From assembly GCF_947504225.1 (NCBI RefSeq), contig NZ_CANNGT010000008.1, positions 104,553 to 168,552 of the forward strand: a DNA stretch of 64,000 nucleotides, given 5' to 3'. The notes under the pieces were generated by a model. That model had not been told where the DNA came from, made no database searches, and saw only the letters and a list, made by a program, of their open reading frames with translations. Below, in pieces: positions 1 through 9,001 of the stretch (the first letter of the stretch is position 1; the number at the start of each line of letters is the position of its first letter). The translations under genes were made by a program, and so were the position numbers. Source of the DNA: Brumimicrobium ulvae (GTDB lineage: Bacteria > Bacteroidota > Bacteroidia > Flavobacteriales_D > Crocinitomicaceae).

Positions 1-1
1 A

Positions 2-2956
2 GAGTTATTAGGTTATTTCACAAAAGATTACGCTGCCTATGACGATGCAAATGCGGTGAGTTTTAACGGTGAATTAGTCCTTAGCAAAATCAATTATGAA
101 AAAGTGGCTTGCGTTAAGCTGAAAACAAAAGATACGCTTTTTACAGTTCCATTTGATAAAGCCTATACTCTAAATTTTAGTAATGACGGGAAGTTTATTG
201 TGATGGGATCGTCAAAACTTTTCGCTACCGTTTTTGATGCAGAAACAGGAGATTCTTTGCATACGGTTTCACTGATTAAAAACAGTGATTGTGATGGATG
301 TAAAACAAAGGTTGCTATTTCGAATGATTCCAAGACCGTTTTTACAACCTCCAACAAAGGTCTTGGTAAGTTATGGAACATTAAGACTGGAAAAACGATT
401 ACGACCTTCGATACTCCAGAACAGTTACCAAACACCATTTCATTTACCAACGACAACAAACATGTGGTGATTAGCTACAGTAAAGCAATAAAGATATATT
501 CAGCCACTTCTGGGAAAGCAATCTTCAGCATCTCAAATCCAGATATCAACCATTACAATCTTCAGGTACAAAACAATCAATTCATTTTACCTGGAGCGAA
601 TTACAGTGCCGATTTATGGTCAATTAACAACAGAAAAATCACTCGAAATTTTAAGGGTTATCTTAATCAAACGAGATCAGACGGATTGCGTTTCGATTAT
701 TCTTCGTGGATTGATGTCGGTATTTTGCAGTATATTTCTTACCGTACTAACCTCTCCATTCACCCCAACAATCAAGAAATTGTCTTGGGAAAAGTGGATT
801 CATCGACCATCGTTTTAAATTTAAACACCGGAAAAAAAACCAAGACACTAACAGATGCCAGTAAGGTTAATTTTTGTCAGGCCTACAGTAAAGATGGAAA
901 ATTGCTTGCTGTTGCTGGAGGCGATAGAAAAATAAGGATTTACGATGCCGAAACTTATGATTTAAAGCATACTTTGGTCGGACATCAAGCATTGATTTTT
1001 GACCTTCAATTTTCTAACAATTCAAATGTAATTTCATCAGCAAGTTGGGACGGGACTATGCGAACATGGGATATTGAAAAAGGCACATGGACTTCATATA
1101 TTGAATTAAAAGACGGTGCTCCCTATCTTGTCCGCTACTCCCCTAACGATTTATACATTCTTACCGGAGATTTAAATAAAAACATCGATTTTTGGGAGTC
1201 AGATACAAGGACGAAATTTAGAACCTTAATTGGACATTCAGCACCAATTTCTGGAATAGAATTTACTAAAGATGGTCAATATGTTGTCACTTCTAGTTGG
1301 GATGGAAAAATAAAGCTTTGGCATACCCTTACAGGAATGCAAGTTGCAAAATTTAACGACAAAGGAGCTCCAGTTTATACCGTAAACTTTTCCCCAGACC
1401 AAAAGCAAATCATTTCTGGGGATGGTGACCGATTCATCAAGTTTTGGAATAGAGAAACAGGACAGTTGGAAGAACAGTTGACGGGTCATATTAGTGCGGT
1501 GACCGACATTCAATTTACAAGCAACGGGAATTTGATGGTCTCTCGCGGAATGAATGGTGAGGTCATTGTTTGGGATTTCAACAAAAAAGAACAATTGTAC
1601 ACCTACCTGCCCATCAATAGAAATGATTGGATCATTAAAACGCCAAGCGGACATTTTGATGGTTCGAAAAAAGCCTTGCAATTGGTGAATTATGTTTCTG
1701 GAATGGAAGTGATTGCCATTTCTTCTTTATTTGATAAATACTACACACCTGGACTTGCGAAAAAAGTAATGGAAGGCGAAAGCATAATGGATACCGGCGA
1801 AAACATGAAGTCTTTGATTCAAAATCGTCCTGAACTGACTTTTCTAATTGCTAGTCAAAAAAGAAACGCAACTGTAAAGGAAGAAGATTCAATCCTTATC
1901 AGTAAGTCAGCTACTTTTTCTATTGATTTAGCCCTCATTGAAAATGGGGAAAAAATTTCTGAGGTGAAATTTTACAACAATGGAAAGTTGGTAGATTACA
2001 GAACAAGTGAGCAAAAAATAAACTTCAGAAGTGCAAAAGAGAATACATTGACATTTGAAATAGCATTGGTCGATGGAATAAACAATTTAAAAGCTGTAGC
2101 CAAAAGTGAAAAACAAGTTGAATCGGATCCTGTTACACTTAAAGTAAAATTCGATGGAGAAGCAGCAAAAGCTGACCTTTTCATTCTCACTGTGGGCATT
2201 AATGAATATAAAAACAGCAGTTATAACCTAAGTTATGCTGCAAAAGATGCTAAAGAATTCTCAAAAGCCATTTCAAAAGGAGGTACTCCCTTATTCAATA
2301 AGATTTATAGCTATTCATTGGAAAACAATCAAGCAACAAAGGCTGAAATTCAATCGCTTTTTAAGGACTTAGTTTCTAATGTTGGTCCTGAAGACGTATT
2401 CATTTTTTACTATGCAGGACACGGAGCAATGAGTGTTACAGCTGATGCTAATTTGTCAGAATTTTATATCATGACACACAATGTTACGAACTTTTATGGG
2501 GAAGATATTTTAAAGCAAGAAGGCCTTTCTGCTTCAGAACTACTTGAATTCTCAAGAGAAATTTCAGCTCAGAAACAATTGTTTATTTTGGATGCTTGTC
2601 ACTCTGGAGGTGCTTTGAATGTTTTAGCCACAAGAGGCGCAAGCGAAAGAGAAAAAGCCATTGCCCAATTGGCCAGAAACACTGGGACATTCTTTTTAAC
2701 CGCTTCACAAGACTTTCAATACGCCAGCGAATCAGGGGACCTAAAACATGGGCTTTTTACTTATGCGCTTTTAGAAATTATCAATGGAGATATTGCCTCA
2801 AATCATTCAGGAAAAGACAATAAAGTAACCGTAAATGAAATGAAGACCTACGTTGAAGAGCGTGTTCCAGAACTTTCTGAAAAATTCCATGGAAGTGCAC
2901 AGTATCCTACCAGTTATAGTTTCGGTCAGGACTTCCCTATTGTGATTTTAAAATAA
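2..2956 (+). CDS. WD40-repeat / caspase (C14) fusion protein, 5' end outside window
   Basis: The reading frame is open to the left edge (from base 2), so the N-terminus is missing; a GTG at 56 is internal. The first ~1650 bases encode WD40-like repeats with typical GH...WD spacing (for example SWDGTMRTWD, SWDGKIKLWH). A short Ig-like linker follows, then a caspase-fold domain: LFILTVGINEY opens it, the catalytic His lies in YYAGHG (near 2413) and the catalytic Cys in LDACHSGG (near 2590). Bacterial C14 peptidases joined to beta-propellers are known and are thought to be proteases triggered through the propeller; substrate and trigger here are unknown. The visible part is 984 residues. No signal peptide can be judged. 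Confidence 0.88.
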   Translation, partial: ELLGYFTKDYAAYDDANAVSFNGELVLSKINYEKVACVKLKTKDTLFTVPFDKAYTLNFSNDGKFIVMGSSKLFATVFDAETGDSLHTVSLIKNSDCDGCKTKVAISNDSKTVFTTSNKGLGKLWNIKTGKTITTFDTPEQLPNTISFTNDNKHVVISYSKAIKIYSATSGKAIFSISNPDINHYNLQVQNNQFILPGANYSADLWSINNRKITRNFKGYLNQTRSDGLRFDYSSWIDVGILQYISYRTNLSIHPNNQEIVLGKVDSSTIVLNLNTGKKTKTLTDASKVNFCQAYSKDGKLLAVAGGDRKIRIYDAETYDLKHTLVGHQALIFDLQFSNNSNVISSASWDGTMRTWDIEKGTWTSYIELKDGAPYLVRYSPNDLYILTGDLNKNIDFWESDTRTKFRTLIGHSAPISGIEFTKDGQYVVTSSWDGKIKLWHTLTGMQVAKFNDKGAPVYTVNFSPDQKQIISGDGDRFIKFWNRETGQLEEQLTGHISAVTDIQFTSNGNLMVSRGMNGEVIVWDFNKKEQLYTYLPINRNDWIIKTPSGHFDGSKKALQLVNYVSGMEVIAISSLFDKYYTPGLAKKVMEGESIMDTGENMKSLIQNRPELTFLIASQKRNATVKEEDSILISKSATFSIDLALIENGEKISEVKFYNNGKLVDYRTSEQKINFRSAKENTLTFEIALVDGINNLKAVAKSEKQVESDPVTLKVKFDGEAAKADLFILTVGINEYKNSSYNLSYAAKDAKEFSKAISKGGTPLFNKIYSYSLENNQATKAEIQSLFKDLVSNVGPEDVFIFYYAGHGAMSVTADANLSEFYIMTHNVTNFYGEDILKQEGLSASELLEFSREISAQKQLFILDACHSGGALNVLATRGASEREKAIAQLARNTGTFFLTASQDFQYASESGDLKHGLFTYALLEIINGDIASNHSGKDNKVTVNEMKTYVEERVPELSEKFHGSAQYPTSYSFGQDFPIVILK

Positions 2957-2995
2957 AACCATTTCAATTTATATTTTAAAAAAAACTATTTATTT

Positions 2996-3667
2996 ATGAA
3001 ATCATTTAGAGTAATCACCTCTCTTTTTTATGCCTCATTGCTCTTCTTTGGAGTGGGTTCAATTTCCTTTTTTATTTTGATCAGTTCGCAATCTGCTTTG
3101 GTTATAATCGCTGCAATCATCATTGGTATCATTGGACTAGTTATGAGCAGATTTCTTTTCAATTTGATGATGCGAAGAGGTGTTATCTCAGTTCTAGCAG
3201 GTTCTTATTCTTCGTATGAATTAGATGAAATTAAAAGCACCCCAAACAGCAGTATTTTAAAAATCCAACCATCAGAATTGCATCATTTCCCTTTTGAAAA
3301 ACATTTTCAATTTCAACAAGGTCTTAAAATTAACATTTGGGGAGATTGGGAGGGCAGATCTTTAGAAAAACGTCATCACATTGAATCAATCATTTTTGAT
3401 GAGCAAGCGCAATGGCTCACGATTCGTTTTTTAGATGGTTGCCTGCTGAAAATCAAAAATCCTAGTCCTCTTCATGTTGCAAAAAGCTATTTAAAGATTA
3501 TCAAAGCCCAAGAAATTCAATGGATCACTCCTACCCTAACAAACGCAACGATGCAATACATCTACATTAATGACGGTAAAAATATCATCACGCAATCCAA
3601 TAACGGTTGGAAGCCTCATCAGTTTGACATTGGCATAGGAATGAACGCATTGTATCTTCAAGCATAG
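2996..3667 (+). CDS. hypothetical membrane protein
   Basis: A 223-aa protein 39 bases after the WD40-caspase gene on the same strand. Two adjacent hydrophobic segments (about residues 8-30 and 33-56) form a membrane hairpin. They are followed by a ~165-residue soluble part with no motif I recognise, which contains WGDWEGRSLEKRHH and alternating hydrophobic stretches suggesting a beta-rich PH-like fold (inference). It may be co-transcribed with the caspase gene, but no functional link is shown. Confidence 0.7.
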   Translation: MKSFRVITSLFYASLLFFGVGSISFFILISSQSALVIIAAIIIGIIGLVMSRFLFNLMMRRGVISVLAGSYSSYELDEIKSTPNSSILKIQPSELHHFPFEKHFQFQQGLKINIWGDWEGRSLEKRHHIESIIFDEQAQWLTIRFLDGCLLKIKNPSPLHVAKSYLKIIKAQEIQWITPTLTNATMQYIYINDGKNIITQSNNGWKPHQFDIGIGMNALYLQA

Positions 3668-3840
3668 GCATTAACATTTTATAAAGGTTTCCAATAGGTT
3701 ACTTAGAAATTTATCTGTATCTTTCCGCCCTATTAAAAAACCCTAACCGAAATACAAGAAACAAGCGAAGTCCAGTCGAAATACTTTCTTCACTTAATTA
3801 TTTGCTCAAAAACAGCTGATTAAAAGTCTTCTTAAAAAAT

Positions 3841-4635
3841 ATGCCTATCAAAATAAGCAAACATATCCAAACTAAAGCTCCATCACTGTTCCCCGATGCT
3901 GATCAGGCTTCTGTGTATACTGCACAGCAGATTGCAGAATTGATTCATCAAAAACAGCGAGAAGGAAATCAAGTTACTTTAGGACTAGCAACAGGAAACA
4001 CGCCTAAGAAAGTGTACCAAGAACTCATTCGTTTGCATAAAAATGAAGGATTGAGTTTTCAAAACGTCATTACTTTTAACCTTGATGAATATTACCCCAT
4101 TGGTCCCGACAATGACCAGAGTTACACTTATTTTATGCGTCATAATTTATTTGACCATATTGATATTCAACAAGAGAATATTTATATACCGCAAACAAAC
4201 AGCACACCTCAAGAAGTAGCGAAATATTGTCAAGCCTATGAAGATAAGATTGCTGAATATGGAGGTTTAGATTTGCAATTATTAGGCATAGGTCGCAATG
4301 GTCATATCGGTTTTAACGAGCCAGGGTCAAGTTTTGCGTCCACTACCCGTTTGGTCAATTTACATCCACTGACACGAGAAGATGCCATTGCGCAATTTGG
4401 CACCATCGACAAAGTTCCACATCAAGCCATCAGTATTGGAATTCATACCATTATGCAAGCCAAGCGGATATTGTTGTTGGCCTTAGGAGAGAGAAAATCT
4501 GAGATCATGAACAAAGCATTGAGTGGAGAGATTTCTGTAGATATTCCAGCTTCTATTCTTCAAACAATGTCGCAAGTTGAGTATATACTAGATCAAGAAG
4601 CTGCAGTTTTGATTCAAGAGGAAGATCGTGTTTAA
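3841..4635 (+). CDS. nagB: glucosamine-6-phosphate deaminase
   Basis: 264 aa, the usual length of single-domain NagB. It converts glucosamine-6-phosphate to fructose-6-phosphate and ammonia in amino-sugar catabolism (cytoplasm). Visible family motifs are the phosphate-binding LATGNTPKKVY (about residue 50), NLDEYYPI with the catalytic Asp near residue 82, GIGRNGHIGFNEPGS (about 149-163, catalytic region) and IGIHTIMQAKRILLLALG. It stands alone, with 173 bases of non-coding DNA upstream and no other amino-sugar genes nearby. Confidence 0.95.
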   Translation: MPIKISKHIQTKAPSLFPDADQASVYTAQQIAELIHQKQREGNQVTLGLATGNTPKKVYQELIRLHKNEGLSFQNVITFNLDEYYPIGPDNDQSYTYFMRHNLFDHIDIQQENIYIPQTNSTPQEVAKYCQAYEDKIAEYGGLDLQLLGIGRNGHIGFNEPGSSFASTTRLVNLHPLTREDAIAQFGTIDKVPHQAISIGIHTIMQAKRILLLALGERKSEIMNKALSGEISVDIPASILQTMSQVEYILDQEAAVLIQEEDRV

Positions 4636-4790
4636 AGGTATTTTATTAAACAAAACCAGTGATTTTAACAGTTGGCTAGATACGTAGGTTTCAGACTTGA
4701 TCATGAACAGGACAAAATGCAAGAAGTTTTCTTATTTCAATGATTTTCTCTACCTTTCCTCCTGCTTATTTTAACCTTTGACACTACAAA

Positions 4791-5636
4791 ATGATGAAAT
4801 ATTTAATGTTTAGCCTTTTCTTTATATCATCTTTATTGCTTTATGGACAAGAAATAAACATGGAATTAACTTTTGATTGGCCAAATAATACACAAGATGA
4901 TGATGCGTTTATTGAAGAATTTATAGCGTCAACCCCCAATGATTTTCAGCAATATAAATTAAATGAAAGGTATACTCCTACGCTTTCTGATTTATTCGAA
5001 GCTTTACATGTTATAGACCTCAACAATGATGGTCTAAAGGATGTAATATTTGACGGTCTAAGTGGTGGTGAACCGAGGCTTATTTCAATTTATATAAACA
5101 AAGGTGGTTATTTTGATAATGTTTTTGATGAATACCAGCAAATATCAAATATGGAATTCAATCAAGGGATCTTAAGTCGACTTCAAATCAAAGATTGGGA
5201 TTGTTGCGCAGGAATTAATGAAACATACAGATTGTACGATGTAGCGTATGTAAATAACAAGTTCATTTTTAAGCCAATAGAAGCTTATAGGTATTTAAAA
5301 ACAACAGACTTACCTTCCAAATACTGGTCTGAAACAAAAACTGTTCGTATTTTAAACGACAATTACAACATGAGGCTTTCTCCTAAAATTGATAACACTA
5401 CAGAGTATTATTTTGAATTAAAACCACAATTGGGAAATATTATTGCACAATTACCAAAAAGAAGTATCGCTGTTGCGCTTGCTGAATCAATTGATGAAAC
5501 TGGCAGGGTTTGGTACTTTGTTGCCGTCCCTCCTTTTATTAGAATTAGAAATTCTCGCATACTAGATTTTGATGATGAAATTAAAAGCTATAAATGTGGA
5601 TGGATCAGCAGTCGTTATGTAGAAAATATTGATTAA
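4791..5636 (+). CDS. secreted protein with Asp-rich calcium-type loop and C-terminal SH3-like domain
   Basis: 281 aa. N-terminal signal peptide (MMKYLMFSLFF...YGQ). Around residue 76 the stretch DLNNDGLKDVIFDG resembles the Asp-rich calcium loop of FG-GAP/VCBS repeats. The last ~95 residues (NMRLSPKID ... GWISSRYV) look like a bacterial SH3 domain, which often binds peptidoglycan. A lipoprotein gene starts immediately after its stop, so the two are probably co-transcribed. Function unknown. Confidence 0.7.
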   Translation: MMKYLMFSLFFISSLLLYGQEINMELTFDWPNNTQDDDAFIEEFIASTPNDFQQYKLNERYTPTLSDLFEALHVIDLNNDGLKDVIFDGLSGGEPRLISIYINKGGYFDNVFDEYQQISNMEFNQGILSRLQIKDWDCCAGINETYRLYDVAYVNNKFIFKPIEAYRYLKTTDLPSKYWSETKTVRILNDNYNMRLSPKIDNTTEYYFELKPQLGNIIAQLPKRSIAVALAESIDETGRVWYFVAVPPFIRIRNSRILDFDDEIKSYKCGWISSRYVENID

Positions 5637-5637
5637 A

Positions 5638-6156
5638 ATGAGGAGGTTGAAACAGCTTATTATGTCACTCATTTTAACCTTCATCTGTTTTTCATGCAGT
5701 GAAAATATTTCGATGAACAATTCCGAAAGTCAAAAAAAAGAAGTTAAAAAAGTAACCTTAGACACTATTACATCAGTCCATACCGAGCTTTTCAAACAAT
5801 ATGAAGTAGTAGGTTTAGATACTTTTCGAAACCAATTAAGCAGAATTTTCATTGTTATGGACAGTCAATTTGTTTATGATACATTATTTGTAAATGACAT
5901 TATTTCTGAAATGAAATCTTTGTATAGACCCCATAAACAAACAGATGTATCTTTTTTCATTAATAAGAAATATGCAGATTATAAAAGTTCACTATTTATT
6001 GAAGAAGGACATCGCCTATCTATAGAAGAATACGACAATTGGAGGAATTACTATTATTTGGCAGAGTATAATTTCGAATCACAGATTTACATCACTTACC
6101 CAAGTTGTCAGTATCAATGTGATAGAAAAAAAGAATTTAAAATTGGAATTAATTAG
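5638..6156 (+). CDS. hypothetical lipoprotein
   Basis: 172 aa from the ATG at 5638, one base after the stop of the upstream SH3 protein; a TTG at 5629 would overlap that gene and lengthen the n-region without gain. The signal peptide MRRLKQLIMSLILTFICFSC ends in a lipobox-like Cys. The remaining sequence has no motif I recognise; it ends with a CQYQC pair that could form a disulfide. Confidence 0.7.
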   Translation: MRRLKQLIMSLILTFICFSCSENISMNNSESQKKEVKKVTLDTITSVHTELFKQYEVVGLDTFRNQLSRIFIVMDSQFVYDTLFVNDIISEMKSLYRPHKQTDVSFFINKKYADYKSSLFIEEGHRLSIEEYDNWRNYYYLAEYNFESQIYITYPSCQYQCDRKKEFKIGIN

Positions 6157-6223
6157 ATAGATTGAGGATAAAAGAAAGTTTATCAGTATTTTGTCTTTCA
6201 TTACAGTTCTTAAATCATTCAGA

Positions 6224-7117
6224 ATGAAACAAATCATCAATAGCTTAACCTTTGTTTTAATCGCTTTGTATTCCTTTGGACAAGATTACAAATCTCAATT
6301 TAATCAGTCCCTCAAAGATGGAGATACAAGCAAGCAAATAGAGTTGCTTACCAATTGGGAAAAAGAAACACCTAATGACCCAGAATTATTCCCTAGCTAT
6401 TTCAATTACTATTTCTTAAAATCAAAACAAGAAATAATAAGCATTTCAAGTGAACAACCTTCAGGTGAAACGCTACAGGTTTCGGATAGTTCAGGACAAG
6501 TGTCTGGATTCTTGGGGAGTCAGACAGTATATGATTTAGAACTTGTACAAAAAGGGCTTGATAAAATCAATATTGGAATTGAAAAGTACCCCAATAGACT
6601 TGACATGCGATTTGGAAAAATATATGTTCTCGGTCAAATTGAGGATTGGGAGAGTTTTACAAATGAAATCAAAAAAACCATTCGTTATTCTCAGGAAAAC
6701 GACAACTCATGGACATGGTCCAATAATAAGAAAAAAGAAAACGGAAAAGAGTTCTTTTTGACTTCAATACAAGATTATCAAATTACACTTTTCGAAACAG
6801 AAGATGATGCCCTACTAAAAAACATGCGTTCCATTGCCGAAGAAGTGATCAAGTTTTATCCCAATCATATTGAAAGTTTAACCAATATTTCAATCACATA
6901 TGTCCTGGAAGAAGATTACGAAGAAGGAATTGATATTTTGCTAAAGGCAGAACAACTTGCTCCTAAAGACGGTGTTATTTTGAGTAATATTGCACACGCA
7001 TATAACTTAAATGGAAACGCTAACAAAGCAATTATCTACTATGAAAAAATGCTTGACCTTGAGAATCCTAACGCGGTTGAGTATGCAAAGCAACAAATCG
7101 AAACTTTAAAAGAATAG
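6224..7117 (+). CDS. secreted TPR-repeat protein
   Basis: 297 aa from the ATG at 6224, which gives a clean signal peptide (MKQIINSLTFVLIALYSFGQ); an in-frame TTG at 6191 only adds residues ahead of it. The C-terminal third contains TPR-like helical pairs (LEEDYEEGIDILLKAEQLAP, LNGNANKAIIYYEKMLDL). TPR domains mediate protein-protein contacts; partner unknown. Confidence 0.75.
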   Translation: MKQIINSLTFVLIALYSFGQDYKSQFNQSLKDGDTSKQIELLTNWEKETPNDPELFPSYFNYYFLKSKQEIISISSEQPSGETLQVSDSSGQVSGFLGSQTVYDLELVQKGLDKINIGIEKYPNRLDMRFGKIYVLGQIEDWESFTNEIKKTIRYSQENDNSWTWSNNKKKENGKEFFLTSIQDYQITLFETEDDALLKNMRSIAEEVIKFYPNHIESLTNISITYVLEEDYEEGIDILLKAEQLAPKDGVILSNIAHAYNLNGNANKAIIYYEKMLDLENPNAVEYAKQQIETLKE

Positions 7118-7219
7118 AGCTGTTAATTTGTAACCTAAGAAGTTTTTGGTTCAATAATGTCCAAATAATCATTTTTATTTATCTTGCACATTAAATTATT
7201 AATTCAAAATAACTACACC

Positions 7220-7597
7220 ATGAAACACCTCTTCACCTTATTAGCACTTACATTTTTAGCGGGGTCTGCCTTTGCACAAGAAGCGAGGTATGATGATTTT
7301 AAAACAGGAACTTTTACCTATGAGAGTCAAGAGGGAGAAGTAGAAATCATTAGAACCAAAACCAAACAAATTGAAATTTACAATGATGGAAAGTCTAAGT
7401 TAATCACCAATATCAAATGGGAAAATGATTCAACTTATGTTTTGACCCATAAAAAAGCCATCAACGCCGAAGGTTGTTTAGATAAAGGAGATTGGATCCG
7501 AACAAAAATTACCAGTCGCGATGGGAACAGGTATGAAGCTGATTTTGTTTCTAACAAATGCGGAAGAGGAACAGCAATTTTCATCAAACTAAAGTAA
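7220..7597 (+). CDS. small secreted protein
   Basis: 125 aa from the ATG at 7220, which directly begins a signal peptide (MKHLFTLLALTFLAGSAFAQ). The mature ~105 residues alternate hydrophobic and polar positions like a small lipocalin-type beta barrel, with two Cys (AEGCLDKGDW, NKCGRG) that could pair. No specific function can be assigned. Confidence 0.72.
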   Translation: MKHLFTLLALTFLAGSAFAQEARYDDFKTGTFTYESQEGEVEIIRTKTKQIEIYNDGKSKLITNIKWENDSTYVLTHKKAINAEGCLDKGDWIRTKITSRDGNRYEADFVSNKCGRGTAIFIKLK

Positions 7598-7683
7598 ACT
7601 TTAAGCCAGATTAAAAAAATCCCATTATTCACCTCCTATTCAATTAAATTGCAATTACATCAGAAAGTGAATAAAGGAGAATT

Positions 7684-8015
7684 ATGATTGAATTAAACAA
7701 GGTCGTCAGTGTATTTACAGTTAGAATGATTTTAGGACTCATCTTTCTCATGCAAGGATTTGGAAAAGTTTTTACTTGGGGAATGGAGAATGTAATCAAT
7801 GCGCCGTTCTTCAATGGGACTTTTAAAGACATGCTTCCCGCCTATTTGATTAACATCACTGCTTACTATACTTCGTATATCGAACTCATTGGTGGATTCC
7901 TTCTTGTGATCGGATTTAAAACGAATTATGCTTTATATGCATTGGCTTCCGTTTAAAGAATGGGATCAATGGTCCGTAGATTATTTATTTTACAAGAAAT
8001 CTGGCAAGCCATAAA
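7684..8015 (+). pseudogene. DoxX-family membrane protein with internal deletion
   Basis: Frame 1 from ATG 7684 gives 90 residues of a DoxX-type protein (MILGLIFLMQGFGKVF, IELIGGFLLVIGFKT) and stops at 7956. Immediately after, the +1 frame reads KEWDQWSVDYLFYKKSGKP then stop, matching the expected C-terminal tail of such proteins. The fourth membrane segment that normally separates the two parts is absent. What is seen is a frame change plus missing segment; that it is a ~90-base deletion inactivating the gene is inference from the family's usual ~130-aa length. Confidence 0.72.
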
Positions 8016-8027
8016 AAATAACTACAA

Positions 8028-8263
8028 ATGAAAACAAGCAGATTAGAAGCATTCAGTGACGGAGTACTGGCCATTATCATCACCATTATGGTTTTGGAAT
8101 TAAAGGCTCCTGAAGAAGCTAGTTTAAAAGCCGTTCTTTCTATTACCCCCTATTTTTCTGAGTTATATTTTTAGTTTTATTTACATAGGGATTTAATGGA
8201 ACAACCATCACCATTTGTTTCAAATTACTCAAAAAGTTAATGGAAAAAATTCTTTACAGTCCC
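8028..8263 (+). pseudogene. TMEM175/DUF1211 potassium-channel-like gene, decayed
   Basis: ATG 8028 opens with RLEAFSDGVLAIIITIMVLEL, the diagnostic first segment of the TMEM175 (DUF1211) family. Its own frame stops at 8174. Continuing in the neighbouring frame gives LSYIFSFIYIGI, stop, WNNHHHLFQITQKVNGK, which is the expected second segment with a TAA where the family has a Tyr codon. Similarity ends near 8250 at a run of 13 T; the remaining half of the ~200-aa family is missing. One frameshift, one nonsense codon and a 3' truncation make this a clear relic. Confidence 0.82.
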
Positions 8264-8360
8264 TTTTTTTTTTTTATAAAAAACACCACTCCTCACACAA
8301 CCTACACGGAGATATTCACGTTTATTTAAGGTAAAACGCATCAAAAACAACGAAACAATA

Positions 8361-8888
8361 ATGAAATTAAATATACTGATCATCAGTCTAGCATTCATCT
8401 TATTTGGATGTAAAAAATTCGATAAATTAACACAATTCTACGTTACTTTTGATGAAACCGCTGTAGTACCAGCAACTGCAGGAGTAAACTTTCCTTTCAA
8501 CATACTTACTCCAGATGTTGAAACCAATTCTGAATCTACTTTCGAAGTTAACGACACCCGCAAAGACCTCATTGAAGAAATTATTCTAACTACGCTAGAC
8601 CTTACTATCTCCTCTCCTTCTGATGCTGATTTTAGTTTTCTTGAATCCATTAATGTGTACATAAAAGCAGACGGACTAGATGAGGTGAAAATTGCATGAA
8701 AAGAAACCATACCAAAAACGGCTAAGGTATTAAAGCTAGACTTGACAGGTGCGGATTTAAAGGAATACATCAAGGCCGATAAATTTACCCTGCGTTTAAA
8801 CACCAAAACCGATGAGACGATTAATTCAGATCACCATATCGAAAACCACTCTGTATTTTATGTTGATGCTAAGATTCTAGGTCAATAA
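8361..8888 (+). pseudogene. lipoprotein gene interrupted by one TGA codon
   Basis: ATG 8361 starts a lipoprotein signal peptide (MKLNILIISLAFILFGC). The frame stops at TGA 8697-8699 after 112 residues (ending VKIA) but continues open for another 62 codons (KETIPKTAKVLKLDLTGADL ... FYVDAKILGQ) to a TAA at 8886. The extension has ordinary protein composition and keeps the same frame, so a single TGG-to-TGA change in a ~175-aa gene is the simplest reading. Function unknown; a beta-sandwich domain is suggested. Confidence 0.75.
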
Positions 8889-8967
8889 AAGTCTTAAAAA
8901 ACAAGCTTTTCAAAAGTTAGTAAAACACAAAATAGCATAGCGTAAAGGAATAATTTCACTTTGGCTT

Positions 8968-8975
8968 TAGTTTTG
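8968..8975 (+). promoter_or_regulatory. -7 element (TAGTTTTG) of the LRR gene
   Basis: Matches the Bacteroidota -7 consensus TAnnTTTG. It predicts transcription starting near 8981-8984, which makes the ATG at 9002, rather than the ATG at 8981, the likely start codon of the downstream gene. Confidence 0.5.
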
Positions 8976-9001
8976 TATTCATGAATTCAAAATTAAATCC
9001 T

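Noticed and set aside
8697..8699. TGA read as selenocysteine
   Set aside because: No SECIS-like hairpin is evident next to it and neighbouring genes are also decayed; a Trp-to-stop mutation explains it more simply.
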